This document shows, in pieces, positions 39,461-49,054 of a stretch of DNA of 53,394 bases. The DNA is taken from assembly GCA_030530145.1 (NCBI GenBank), contig JAUMVN010000016.1:1-53394 (forward strand), written 5' to 3'. The notes beneath the pieces are model-generated. The model made no database searches, was not told the DNA's origin, and saw only the letters and a list, made by a program, of their open reading frames with translations. The stretch is from Coriobacteriia bacterium (GTDB lineage: Bacteria > Actinomycetota > Coriobacteriia > Coriobacteriales > Atopobiaceae). The translations under genes and the position numbers were made by a program. Within the stretch, counting starts at the first letter, position 1, and each line of letters opens with the position of its first letter.

Positions 39461-40579
39461 ATGCGGAGAGAAGCAACTTTGAAGAAGGTCATGCTCGTCT
39501 TCGGGACGCGCCCGGAGGCCATAAAGATGTGCCCGCTGGTCAAGGAGCTCAAGTCGCGCCCCGGCGAGTTCGAAACCGTGGTCACCGTTACTGGCCAACA
39601 TCGCGAGATGTTGGACCAGGTTCTGCGCGCCTTTGATGTGACGCCGGACTACGACTTGGCCATCATGAAACCAGGGCAGACGCTGTTCGACGTGACGTGC
39701 GACGTGTTGCTTAAGCTTAAGGGCGTGCTGGAAGACGAGAAGCCCGATGTGGTGCTGGTCCACGGCGACACGACCACGAGCTTCGCTGCAGCGCTGGCCT
39801 GTTTCTACCTGCGGATTCCCGTCGGCCACGTGGAAGCCGGCCTTCGCACCCACGACATCTACAGTCCGTGGCCGGAAGAGTTCAACCGTCAAGCCGTGGA
39901 TATCGTGAGCGAGTACTACTTCGCTCCCACCGAGGCCAGTAAGCAGAATCTGTTGGGCGAAGGCAAGCCCGCCGAGAAAATCTGGGTTACCGGCAATACC
40001 GGCATCGACGCTCTTCGTACGACAGTGCGCGAGAGCTTCAGTAGTCCTGAGCTCGACTGGACCCATGGTAGCCGCCTGATCCTGATCACGGCGCATCGTC
40101 GCGAGAACCTGGGCGAGCCCATGCACCAGATGTTCCGCGCCATTCGCCGCGTGATGGAGGAGCATCCGGACACCAAGGCAATTTACCCCATACACATGAA
40201 CCCGCTGGTCCGAAAGGCGGCTCACGAGGAGTTGGATGGTTTCGATCGCCTGCGCATTATTGACCCGCTGGAAGTCCTGGATTTCCACAACTTCCTGGCG
40301 GCGAGCTACCTGGTTCTTACCGATTCGGGCGGTATCCAGGAAGAGGCCCCGAGTCTGGGTAAGCCTGTCTTGGTGATGCGCGACGTGACCGAGCGCCCGG
40401 AGGGCGTTGCCGCCGGCACGCTGAAGCTGGTGGGCACTGAGGAGGACGTAATCTACCGCGAGTTCTCCCGCTTGCTTTCCGACGATGAGGAGTACGCAGC
40501 CATGAGCTATGCATCGAATCCATATGGCGATGGCCATGCGAGCGAGCGCATTGCGGACGTGCTGGTGGGGTGCCGCTAA
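39461..40579 (+). CDS. wecB: UDP-N-acetylglucosamine 2-epimerase (WecB/MnaA)
   Basis: 372 aa, non-hydrolysing epimerase forming UDP-ManNAc. Landmarks: VFGTRPEAIKM, TGQHREMLDQ, VHGDTTTSFAAALA, VGHVEAGLRT, EEFNRQAVD, TAHRRENLG and DSGGIQEEAPSLG. The TTG at 39479 (after GGAGAG at 39464-39469) may be the true start instead of ATG 39461, removing six residues. Its stop overlaps the next ATG (TAATG). Confidence 0.94.
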   Translation: MRREATLKKVMLVFGTRPEAIKMCPLVKELKSRPGEFETVVTVTGQHREMLDQVLRAFDVTPDYDLAIMKPGQTLFDVTCDVLLKLKGVLEDEKPDVVLVHGDTTTSFAAALACFYLRIPVGHVEAGLRTHDIYSPWPEEFNRQAVDIVSEYYFAPTEASKQNLLGEGKPAEKIWVTGNTGIDALRTTVRESFSSPELDWTHGSRLILITAHRRENLGEPMHQMFRAIRRVMEEHPDTKAIYPIHMNPLVRKAAHEELDGFDRLRIIDPLEVLDFHNFLAASYLVLTDSGGIQEEAPSLGKPVLVMRDVTERPEGVAAGTLKLVGTEEDVIYREFSRLLSDDEEYAAMSYASNPYGDGHASERIADVLVGCR

Positions 40580-41604
40580 TGTCCGCGCCGAAGCCGAACG
40601 GTACCTTCAAGGTCAGCGTTGTCGTGCCCGTCTACAACACCGCCGAGTACCTGCCCGAGTGCCTTGACTCGCTAGTGGGGCAGAGCATCGGCCTCGACGC
40701 GATTCAGATCGTCATTGTGGACGACGGCTCCACCGACGGTTCGGATGAGGTCGTCAAGGCTTACGCTGAGCGCTACCCCGCCAACATCGTGTGCCTTAGC
40801 CAGGAGAATGGCGGGCAAGGCGCGGCACGCAACCTCGGTCTCTCGCGCTGCGAGGGTGAGTACGTCGGGTTTATGGACTCCGACGACTTTGCAGATGTGA
40901 ATATGTACGAAGCCATGTACGCGGCCGCCAAGGAAGCGGATGCCGACATGTGCGTATGCGGCATAGATAGCTTCTGCGATGAGGGCGGAAAGCGAGTTTC
41001 CGGCATGCAGTGCCAGCTTCCGCCGAATCCGTTGACGCCCATGAGTCTCTTTCTGGCACCTCAGACGCAACCTCCGATTCGCCTGGTTCGTCGCCGGATG
41101 CTGGTGAATAATGGTGTGCGCTTTCCAGTAACCCGAGGAAGCGAAGACAATGGATTTCACTTCAAGATGGCACCGTTTTGCCAGACGGTTGTGGCTGTAC
41201 GGGCGCCGATGATCAGAAGACGGCTGAGATCAGAATCAACGGCCTCGACCATTTCCGCGGCTTTCTGTGAGCAGTTTTTCTCGGTTGCGGACGACGTCCT
41301 GGAGTTTTACTCGGAGCACGGCCTGTTTGACGATTATGGCGAGCTTCTGGAAGCGGCCCTGGTTAGGATGCTGCTGTGCTCTCGGCTGGGGTGTATTGGC
41401 TTGGTAGAGGGCAGAGTCATGCGAGGGGCTCTTACGGATAAGACCCTGGATTACATCGAAAAGCATTTCCCACATAGGAAGAAAAACCGATATCTATCGG
41501 GTCTTATGGGGCTGTATCTGAAGAATGCCGGTCGCCTGACGGTTGGGTTATCTCGGGCTTTCTTTGCCGCGAGATACAAGCAACTGATCTGCATAGGGGG
41601 TTGA
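40579..41604 (+). CDS. Family 2 glycosyltransferase
   Basis: 341 aa, GT-A fold. Nucleotide-binding start VSVVVPVYNTAEYL, VDDGSTDGSDE, ENGGQGAARNLGLSR and the metal-binding FMDSDDF. The C-terminal half is helical with short hydrophobic stretches, and may associate with the membrane. ATG 40579 overlaps the wecB stop. Sugar and linkage unknown. Confidence 0.9.
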   Translation: MSAPKPNGTFKVSVVVPVYNTAEYLPECLDSLVGQSIGLDAIQIVIVDDGSTDGSDEVVKAYAERYPANIVCLSQENGGQGAARNLGLSRCEGEYVGFMDSDDFADVNMYEAMYAAAKEADADMCVCGIDSFCDEGGKRVSGMQCQLPPNPLTPMSLFLAPQTQPPIRLVRRRMLVNNGVRFPVTRGSEDNGFHFKMAPFCQTVVAVRAPMIRRRLRSESTASTISAAFCEQFFSVADDVLEFYSEHGLFDDYGELLEAALVRMLLCSRLGCIGLVEGRVMRGALTDKTLDYIEKHFPHRKKNRYLSGLMGLYLKNAGRLTVGLSRAFFAARYKQLICIGG

Positions 41605-41615
41605 GGGCCTGTATC

Positions 41616-42407
41616 ATGCGGAAAAAGATAAAAAAGATATACGGGTACCTCTACGCGAAGGCCGCGAAGGCCCGATACGAGAGGCATTTCACGGGCGATG
41701 TGGACCTAAAGTACCTCAAGATGGGGCCGGCGCAGGGAGATACGCTCATCGTGGTGTTCAGCTCCTTCACGCGGCAAGGCGTCGCGGCGCGCTACAACTA
41801 CGTAAGGACGCTTAAAGACATTAACACGCCAAAGCTGTTTGTTCTTGATGACTTCGGCTTGGACGGAAGGGGCTCGTATCATCTGGGCCAAGACGGGGGA
41901 GACGAGATTTATCGGACGACCTGCGACCTTATCGCTCAAGCTAAGGCCGACGCGCATGCCACTAACGTGATTTACTGCGGCTCTTCCAAAGGCGGGTGGG
42001 TCGCCTTGAGGTGTGGAGTCGCTGACCCGAACGGAACGGTCATAGCAGGGTCGCCACAATACCTTCTTGGTAACTATGCCGTGGAAGAATACGAGAAGGA
42101 GAACGGAAACAAGCTGTTGTTGCCGTACTTGTCCTCGAATCTAAACGAGGAGAGCCGGATACGTTGGCTGAACGGGCTTCTGAGGCGCGAAATCGAGCGA
42201 CACACCTCGGTAAACCCCGTGTATCTCTGCTACTCGACTGAGGAGCATACCTACGGTGATCACATACAGTTCCTGCTGAGCGACTTGCGGGCCGCAGGCC
42301 GAAAGGTCTCCACTCGCGAGGAGAGCTTTAGCAACCACGGCGATATCGCGCTGTATTTCCCGGGTTTTTTGCACTCGACGATTATGAAAATGATGGTCAG
42401 CGAATGA
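41616..42407 (+). CDS. Hydrolase-like capsule protein (XcbB/CpsF- or Asp2-like)
   Basis: 263 aa. The central GSSKGGWVALRCG is a nucleophile elbow of an alpha/beta-hydrolase-type fold; earlier TLIVVFSSF, LDDFGLDGRGSYHLGQDG and later SNHGDIALYFPGF (possible catalytic His) match proteins of capsule loci such as XcbB/CpsF and of accessory secretion (Asp2). It may deacylate, acylate or phosphotransfer on the polymer. ATG 41616 follows TTGAGGGCCTGTATC; a TTG at 41601 is in frame. Overlaps the next gene (ATGA). Confidence 0.65.
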   Translation: MRKKIKKIYGYLYAKAAKARYERHFTGDVDLKYLKMGPAQGDTLIVVFSSFTRQGVAARYNYVRTLKDINTPKLFVLDDFGLDGRGSYHLGQDGGDEIYRTTCDLIAQAKADAHATNVIYCGSSKGGWVALRCGVADPNGTVIAGSPQYLLGNYAVEEYEKENGNKLLLPYLSSNLNEESRIRWLNGLLRREIERHTSVNPVYLCYSTEEHTYGDHIQFLLSDLRAAGRKVSTREESFSNHGDIALYFPGFLHSTIMKMMVSE

Positions 42408-43324
42408 AGACATCGGTCATTATCTCAACATACAACGGCGAGGCATTCGTAGAAGAACAGCTCAGATCGATACTCAATCAGAGCGTTCAGCCTGATGAGG
42501 TGCTGATTCGGGACGACTGCTCGACTGACCGTACTGTAGAGTTGATCCAATCATTCGTAGCTGAGAACGGCCTCGACAATTGGCGACTTGTAGTGAACGA
42601 TTGCAACGAGGGTTTCAGGAAGAACTTCCGGGCCTTGGCAGAGGCGGCGGCCGGCGACATCGTCTTTTTCTGTGACCAGGACGACGTGTGGGGGAGACGC
42701 AAGATTGAGTCGTGCGTTGACTATATGAACGACTTCCCGGACGTTAACCTGGTGTGCACCGACTATATCGCCTCAAGCAATCGAGCCGATGCTGATCCTC
42801 TACACGGTGCGACCTCGTGCAATGGCTGGAATGCCGAAAGGGTGCCCCCTCATCGAGGTAAGCCTTACGTCTGGCTGGGGTGCGCCATGGCTGTGCGGTT
42901 GAGCTTCATTCGCGATATCCTGCCCTACTGGCCGGACGACTGGGCGCACGATGAATGCGTGTGGTGCATGGCTGAGGCGTCCGGCACCAGCGTCATCCTA
43001 CACGAAAGCCACCTGTGGCATAGGGTACATGGCGGCAACGCGACCGGCAAGAAGGTCCACAACAAGTCTCGCCGGCTTGCCTTGATTGAAGAAAAGGCTA
43101 AGGGTTACGCAGAAGTGGTCAGGTTTTGCGAGGACGCGGGGATTGCTGGAAAGGGATTACAACTATTCGAGGGTATGAAAGACTGTCAGCAGGCTCGCGC
43201 CTCTTTTTTGAAAAAGCCGACCGTGGGGAAGGCCGTGTTGCTCCTGCGAAACCTCGGGTATTATCCAGAGGCCAAGTCATATCTTGTTGATGTAGCAATC
43301 GCCTCCGGAATGGTAGAAAGATGA
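42404..43324 (+). CDS. Family 2 glycosyltransferase, rhamnosyltransferase-like
   Basis: 306 aa. TSVIISTYNGEAFVEEQL, IRDDCSTDRTVELIQ and FCDQDDVWGRRK are typical of the RfbF/rhamnosyltransferase group of GT2. The acceptor-side HDECVW replaces the usual HDWW. ATGA overlaps at both ends couple it to its neighbours. A paralogue lies at 45120. Confidence 0.9.
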   Translation: MKTSVIISTYNGEAFVEEQLRSILNQSVQPDEVLIRDDCSTDRTVELIQSFVAENGLDNWRLVVNDCNEGFRKNFRALAEAAAGDIVFFCDQDDVWGRRKIESCVDYMNDFPDVNLVCTDYIASSNRADADPLHGATSCNGWNAERVPPHRGKPYVWLGCAMAVRLSFIRDILPYWPDDWAHDECVWCMAEASGTSVILHESHLWHRVHGGNATGKKVHNKSRRLALIEEKAKGYAEVVRFCEDAGIAGKGLQLFEGMKDCQQARASFLKKPTVGKAVLLLRNLGYYPEAKSYLVDVAIASGMVER

Positions 43325-44814
43325 GTCCTGCGCAGTCAAGCACGTACGTGAGGTACAAGGAAGCCAGAGAGAAGCGCTCTGAGAAGCGTGCCAAGAAGCG
43401 GTTCTCCGGCTTTCAGAAGCTCTGCTTCGTGTATTTATTTGCAGTGTTCGGATTGCCGCAGTACTTCGGCGTACCGCTGCCGGGCTTTGCTCTTACGGCA
43501 CAGCGCATCGCCATGGTCTGCCTCTTTTTTAGTATTTGCCTTTCGCGCAAGCGCGTGGATGACTTCCTGTCTTCGACGACTGGGGCAATGATTGGGCCGG
43601 TAGCTGTGTTAGCGCCGTTCCTTTTCGTAACCTTGATTACGGCTGTGCTTCGCTCCGACCCCAACTCCTTTCTCTACTTTTTCGTCGACGCTTTCTTGCC
43701 CATGCTGCTGATGATGTACATTGCCGCGAAGGTCATAAGCTTAGAGGAGCTCCTCAAGCTTTTTAAGCTAATCCTGGTTGTGGTATGTCTCTCTTGCTAT
43801 CTGGATGCCCTGATCTTGCATTGGAACCCTTATCAGCTACTCCATACTATTGCGAGTATCGGCGGTGGATCTGTGTACAGGGCCAGCTCATATCGGGTTG
43901 CCGCTATGGCGAGTCATCCAATCGCTCTAGGCATCTACTTAGTTCTCATGACCCCTTTAATGTGCATCGATCTGAAGAGGAAGAGAATCAATATAGGAGA
44001 GAACTGGTTTTTGCTGCTACTCATTTGCGGGTCGATGCTGTTATGCGGGTCACGTATGCCGCAGGCCACGTTCCTAGTCGAGCTTCTCTTTCTTTTTTTG
44101 CTTACGGATCGCGAGGCGAAGCGTGTTCTGGTTCCGTACGTCATGGTGGTCGGCACGCTTTTGGTGCTGTTGGTTGTGTTGCTTCATGACGAGCAGCATG
44201 TACGTCGCTACATCATTCTGAATGTATATCAGATGATTGACTCGGTCTTTGGCACCAAGCTCGTATTAGAGGAGTTCGGGTATTGGCAATGGGCCTACAT
44301 TCAGAGTTGGGATTACCGGAACCTTCTCCCGCTACTCTTCTTTTCGGATGACTATGATCCTATCTTGGGCCTCGGCATTACGTTGGCCAATCGTTCGGGC
44401 TCTTCAATTTTTATCGGGGGCAGAACTGTTTCCTCGATTGACAACTATTACGTAATGGCATACTTGCAATTTGCTTGGCCTGGACTTATTGCCATAGGCA
44501 GCGCCTTGCTGTATACGGTTGCGCGCTGCATAGCAGGGATAAAGAAGGGTGGGGGAGGGCTCGTTTGCAAAATGCTGTTCGCCTCGTTATTTTTGTATCT
44601 TGTTAACCTGTGGTTTGTCGCCGACCTCGGTACCTTTAAGTATGCCTTCTCACTCTTCGGTTTGGCGTATGTCTACAGTAAAGGCGCTGGAATTTTGCAG
44701 AAAGAGCCTTCTGATTGCGAGTTTGCGGAGAAGGCGGGTGGCGGTACCCATCAATATCTCGACGCTCGCTTCAAAGGGGTGAAAGGGGCGCAGAATCGTT
44801 TTTTGGAGGGCTGA
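43321..44814 (+). CDS. Wzy-like polysaccharide polymerase (O-antigen ligase/polymerase type)
   Basis: 497 aa hydrophobic protein with roughly ten to eleven membrane segments and one longer external loop (about residues 330-380: SWDYRNLLPLLFFSDDYD, SIFIGGRTVSSIDNYYV), the typical shape of Wzy. No recognisable sequence motif beyond this, as is normal. It lies between glycosyltransferases and a flippase. Codons are richer in A/T than in the core genes, suggesting transfer. The 305 bases after it (44815-45119) hold no gene or hairpin that I can support. Confidence 0.75.
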   Translation: MSPAQSSTYVRYKEAREKRSEKRAKKRFSGFQKLCFVYLFAVFGLPQYFGVPLPGFALTAQRIAMVCLFFSICLSRKRVDDFLSSTTGAMIGPVAVLAPFLFVTLITAVLRSDPNSFLYFFVDAFLPMLLMMYIAAKVISLEELLKLFKLILVVVCLSCYLDALILHWNPYQLLHTIASIGGGSVYRASSYRVAAMASHPIALGIYLVLMTPLMCIDLKRKRINIGENWFLLLLICGSMLLCGSRMPQATFLVELLFLFLLTDREAKRVLVPYVMVVGTLLVLLVVLLHDEQHVRRYIILNVYQMIDSVFGTKLVLEEFGYWQWAYIQSWDYRNLLPLLFFSDDYDPILGLGITLANRSGSSIFIGGRTVSSIDNYYVMAYLQFAWPGLIAIGSALLYTVARCIAGIKKGGGGLVCKMLFASLFLYLVNLWFVADLGTFKYAFSLFGLAYVYSKGAGILQKEPSDCEFAEKAGGGTHQYLDARFKGVKGAQNRFLEG

Positions 44815-45119
44815 AGACGTTGCTCAACCAGTTCCCATAGGTTAACCGCTCGATGGATGTATTCTTCCGCAGCGTCTCTACAGTGTCGCTGCATCTGGCA
44901 TTTCGGCCCACTGTTTATCTTGAGCTCAGGGCAGGGGGATGAAGAGAGGCTTGGCCTGCGCGTATAGAGACCTTTCTGTTGCCGCCGCTAGAATTGTGCC
45001 GGCTGAGGGATGATGAGACGAGCAGGGTCCACCCTTAATGCTTGCCGAATTGGGTTTGTTCGCGCGGCTGCAAAAGGGGCTGTTTTAGGCGCTGGAGAAC
45101 ATGGACACGGGGTGATGGT

Positions 45120-46106
45120 TTGTCTGAGCCGCTTATTGACATACTTATGGCCACCTACAACGGCGAGCGCTTCGTGGGTGAGCAGATTGAGTCCATCCAG
45201 GCGCAGACCTACGGAAACTGGCGCCTTCTGGTCTCCGACGATTGTTCGAGTGATGGAACGCTCGATATTGTGCGTCGATATGCTGCCGAGGACGAACGAA
45301 TCCGCATTGTTTCGGAGGGGGTTCGTTATGGCGGTGCCAAGGAGAACTTCTTCGCTCTTATGAGGCAGACTAACGCTGCGTACGTCATGTTCTGCGATCA
45401 GGATGATGTGTGGCGAGAGGATAAGATTGAAGTTGAGGTGAGCGCGGTTCTGGACAACGAGCGCGGACACGGGTCTTCGTGTCCGATTATGGTCCATAGC
45501 GACCTCGCGCTAATTGATAGAGATGGCCGCGCTCTTAACGTTACCATGCGTGAGATTATTACTGATGCTGATATTAAAACCGCCAGCCCTGAGCAAGTAT
45601 TGCTTACCAGTGTTGCTACCGGATGCACGATGGCTTTAAACCGTCCGTGTATCGATGAGTGCTTAAAAGTCGGGCGTCTTGGTGATGTTGTTATGCACGA
45701 TTGGTGGGCGACGCTGACTGCTTGCATGCTTGGTGTGCGCGTATACATAGATGAGAGCTTGGTGTTTTACCGTCAGCACGAGAATAGCGTTGTCGGTGCA
45801 TTGGGAAAACAAGCCTCCGTGCGGGCGAAAATTCTAAATTATGCCGCGATTGGTATTGAAAGTGGCTTGATAGCCATAGGGCAAAATACGGCTCATGGTG
45901 AGCTTGGGCATATTCGTCAAGCCCAGAATTTCTATCGCACTCATCAGGACCGGGTTAAAGCCGAGCTACTGGAGCCACTGGTTAACGTTTGCGGTTTGCC
46001 GGAGTCTTCTTTCAGCCATAGATTGGCAATCCTGACCAGGCATCATCTCTGGCGAAAGGAGTTTAAACGCAATTTGCGCTTGCTTCTTGCCATGGTTAAT
46101 TTGTAA
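45120..46106 (+). CDS. Family 2 glycosyltransferase, rhamnosyltransferase-like
   Basis: 328 aa. IDILMATYNGERFVGEQIES, SDDCSSDGTLDIV, FCDQDDVWREDK, a cysteine-containing GCTMALNRP and HDWWATLTA are all typical of this GT2 subgroup. TTG 45120 is the probable start, after GGGGTGATGG; upstream codons in the same frame lack a signal. An ATG at 45115 is in another frame. Lower GC than the core genes. Confidence 0.88.
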   Translation: MSEPLIDILMATYNGERFVGEQIESIQAQTYGNWRLLVSDDCSSDGTLDIVRRYAAEDERIRIVSEGVRYGGAKENFFALMRQTNAAYVMFCDQDDVWREDKIEVEVSAVLDNERGHGSSCPIMVHSDLALIDRDGRALNVTMREIITDADIKTASPEQVLLTSVATGCTMALNRPCIDECLKVGRLGDVVMHDWWATLTACMLGVRVYIDESLVFYRQHENSVVGALGKQASVRAKILNYAAIGIESGLIAIGQNTAHGELGHIRQAQNFYRTHQDRVKAELLEPLVNVCGLPESSFSHRLAILTRHHLWRKEFKRNLRLLLAMVNL

Positions 46107-46299
46107 TGCGCTTTGCGATAACTACTGTCACTTAGTGCTGTCGGGTTTGTGCAGCGGTGTTGGTCCTTATATCGTTGCGTTGAGACGGCCGGCGGCTGAT
46201 GTTAATCACTTTGGCGTGGGTGCTAAAAGCGTCGCCTCTAGTCATTGAAATGCGGCTGACTTGCTTGCGCCGTCGATTCTGTCATCTTTGGGGTTTGGA

Positions 46300-47724
46300 A
46301 TGATAAAATTTGATATAGGTGCTGGGTCAGAATCAATCAAAGCGGCCTCGTTTATTCAGCTCGGGTCGAAAATCATAGGCATAATTGTCCAATTCCTAGT
46401 CACAATGGTGCTCGCAAGGCTCCTTACGCCCGAGCAGTACGGCGTGGTGGCTGTCCTAACGGCTTTTTCCTCACTATTTAACATGCTTGCCGACGCAGGA
46501 ATTTCTACAGCTGTCGTGCAGTTCCAAGATTTAAAGCATGAGGAACACGAGAGGCTATTCTTCTTTAGCTTGCTGTTGGGCCTTGTCCTGGCTGGCTTCT
46601 ACGTATTGTTGTCTTTTGGAATTGCCTGGTTCTATGAGGACGGCATCTATGTCCCGCTTGGAATCGTGCTGACGCTGTCAATCTTGTTCAACTCGCTAAA
46701 CATGGTCCCTAACGGGCTTCTTCAAAAGGAGAGGAAGTTTTCTCTCATAGGATTGCGCCTTATCGTGTGCAACGTTGTTGTGGGTGCGTTGGCCATTATT
46801 CTTGCATTTGCTGGTTTGGGGGTGTTTGCGATTGTTCTGCAAACAGTACTCACCTCTCTATTTGTGCTTGTTTGGAACCTGGCTACTTCTAATCTAAAAA
46901 TGTCGTTTGGAGACGTGCGACCTGTCCTGCAAAAGGTTGGAAGGTATTCTGCTAATCTGCTCGGAAACAACGTCATTGTATGGCTGTCTGGAAATGTCGA
47001 CTCTCTCCTAGCGGGCAAGATGTTCGGGGCCGAAGCCCTTGGATACTACAATAAGGCCTTTCAAATCTATGGTTATCCGAACACTATATTGGCCGTGCCG
47101 ATTACGAGCACCCTTATCCCTTTCCTGACGCCTCTTCAGGATAATCTAGCTGCGCTGCGCTCGAAATTTCTTGGCGTCGTGAACAAGGTCTCCTTCATCT
47201 GTGCTTTGTGCACGGTGGGGACCAGCGTCTGTTCATACGAGATTATTCAAATTGTCTTTGGGGATAACTGGGCACCTGCGGCGCCTTTGCTGCAGGTTCT
47301 CGCTCTGGCAATTTACGCACGTGGCGTTAACGGTGCCCACGCGCCGCTTTTACTTGCCTCGAACCGCTCGGAACTTTTAATACGTTCAACTTTAATAAAC
47401 ACTTGTATGACCGTCGCGATGATTTGCTTGGGCGGCGTTCTTGGCTCCGTCCAAACACTTGCTATCTGTCTTGCAATTGCATACAACCTCGAGCTTTTTA
47501 TTCCCGTGTATCTTTGTTCAAGGTTCTGCCTGAGTATGGGCGTTTGGGAGTACTTCAAGGAACTCGTCCCCGACATACTCATATCTGTTGCGACGCTTGT
47601 CATCTGCGCCCTCTTTCCTTGGGGGATCGGGAATGTGTTCCTGTCCCTTTTGGCAAAGGCGGGGTTGCTGGTCGGGCTTATGGTCTCGCTTAGGCTCCTT
47701 TCTGACAAGCTAACTGCTCGATAG
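46300..47724 (+). CDS. Wzx-type flippase (MOP superfamily polysaccharide transporter)
   Basis: 474 aa, about 12-14 membrane helices. The N-terminal half has the family features SFIQLGSKIIGIIVQF, LARLLTPEQYGVVAVL, LADAGISTAVVQ, NGLLQKERKF, later GAEALGYYNKAFQI. It moves lipid-linked repeat units to the outer face. ATG 46300 (MIKFDIGAG) is chosen; the frame is open to 46261 from a TTG without ribosome site. The gap before it is AT-rich with no other gene. Confidence 0.9.
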   Translation: MIKFDIGAGSESIKAASFIQLGSKIIGIIVQFLVTMVLARLLTPEQYGVVAVLTAFSSLFNMLADAGISTAVVQFQDLKHEEHERLFFFSLLLGLVLAGFYVLLSFGIAWFYEDGIYVPLGIVLTLSILFNSLNMVPNGLLQKERKFSLIGLRLIVCNVVVGALAIILAFAGLGVFAIVLQTVLTSLFVLVWNLATSNLKMSFGDVRPVLQKVGRYSANLLGNNVIVWLSGNVDSLLAGKMFGAEALGYYNKAFQIYGYPNTILAVPITSTLIPFLTPLQDNLAALRSKFLGVVNKVSFICALCTVGTSVCSYEIIQIVFGDNWAPAAPLLQVLALAIYARGVNGAHAPLLLASNRSELLIRSTLINTCMTVAMICLGGVLGSVQTLAICLAIAYNLELFIPVYLCSRFCLSMGVWEYFKELVPDILISVATLVICALFPWGIGNVFLSLLAKAGLLVGLMVSLRLLSDKLTAR

Positions 47725-47878
47725 CGCTACTGCAGTATGAACGGCGCTTCCTAGGGCTCTACTTGAGTGACTGATTGGCGCACAATAATGTTGGTGCGTG
47801 CAACGGCATTCCGGTGCTGTTGAGGCAGACGTGGTGTCATTATGTGCAGCGAATGCCTGGTAAGAAAGCTGGTACATC

Positions 47879-48976
47879 ATGAATGAAGTGGTTCGGCTCA
47901 ATTATTGCGCTAGTTGGACCAGTGATCGCGCAAAGACCTGGAGTGGTACTACCTGGTCTTTAGAACAGGCCCTAAAAAAGAGCTTTAGAGTGAATGAGGT
48001 TGACCTTGCTGGTCGGACGCTTGCTGACCGAGCATTCAGGAAGGTTCGTCGCGCCATTGGGGAGGACGACTTCGATCTGGGCATCATGCGCAGGCAGCAA
48101 ATACGCTTCGAAAGGGAGGCGCATCCGCAGGCGGACGTTTGGTTTCAGTTCAGCGAGGTGCCGATGCCGGTGAAGGGCGAGCGGCACTATGTTTACCAGG
48201 ACCTAGCGGTGGAATGGCTTGCGCGTTGCATGACAGATGATCCGGGGACCTTTGTGCACACGGGCTTTGCTGACGTGTCGCATAAGGCTATGAGGCGTCG
48301 TGCGCAAGTTCAACGGGAGTTTTACGAAAAAGCGTCCGGCGTTTTCACAATGGGGAAGTGGATGGCGGATTTCCTCGTTAATGACGCGGGGTTGCCCGCT
48401 GAAAAAGTACATCATGTAGGAGGGGGGTTGAACACCTGCGCCTCGCCGGATTTCAGCGCGCGTGATGGAAGGACGTTCATTTTTGCAGGTAGGGACTTCC
48501 GTCGCAAGGGAGGGGACCTGGTCCTGGCAGCGTTCAACATCCTGCATTCGCGCGACAAGGACCTGAGACTTCTGATTGCGGGCCCGAAGAGCGATTATGC
48601 TTCCGGTCATGAGGGCGTAGAGTTTGTGGGTGACCTTGCTAATGATGCTCTGGGGGCTCTTTTCGCACAATCGGATTGCTTCGTTATGCCTTCACGCTTT
48701 GAGGCGTATGGCCTGGTTTTTCCCGAGGCACTCGCTTGCGCCCTTCCCTGTGTCGGGAGGAAGGCTTTCGAGATGCAGCATTTCATTAAGGACGGGGCGA
48801 CCGGGCGTCTTGTGGGCTCGGATGACCCGGAGGAGCTTGCTGAGGCGATGCTGGATTGCCTGACGAATTCCACGATTAAGCAAAATGTAATAGAGGGGGC
48901 CCCTGACATCGCGAAGCAATACTGCTGGGATGCCGTTGCAGATAGGATATACAGCGTCGTTGTGCAAGGCGCTTAG
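47879..48976 (+). CDS. Family 4 glycosyltransferase
   Basis: 365 aa, GT-B fold. C-terminal Glycos_transf_1 features: TFIFAGRDFRRKGGDLVLAA, LLIAGPKSDY, VEFVGDLANDALGALF and the nucleotide-binding VMPSRFEAYGLVFPEALACA. The N-terminal acceptor domain is less conserved. Substrate unknown. Monocistronic-looking, with a 154-base gap before and 78 after. Confidence 0.9.
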   Translation: MNEVVRLNYCASWTSDRAKTWSGTTWSLEQALKKSFRVNEVDLAGRTLADRAFRKVRRAIGEDDFDLGIMRRQQIRFEREAHPQADVWFQFSEVPMPVKGERHYVYQDLAVEWLARCMTDDPGTFVHTGFADVSHKAMRRRAQVQREFYEKASGVFTMGKWMADFLVNDAGLPAEKVHHVGGGLNTCASPDFSARDGRTFIFAGRDFRRKGGDLVLAAFNILHSRDKDLRLLIAGPKSDYASGHEGVEFVGDLANDALGALFAQSDCFVMPSRFEAYGLVFPEALACALPCVGRKAFEMQHFIKDGATGRLVGSDDPEELAEAMLDCLTNSTIKQNVIEGAPDIAKQYCWDAVADRIYSVVVQGA

Positions 48977-49054
48977 CTGGTCGAGGTCAGGGCAATGTGT
49001 CCTGCGTGTAGCCGAAAGCAGCGCTATGTTCCTGTTGTGCCTTTGGGGGGTTAA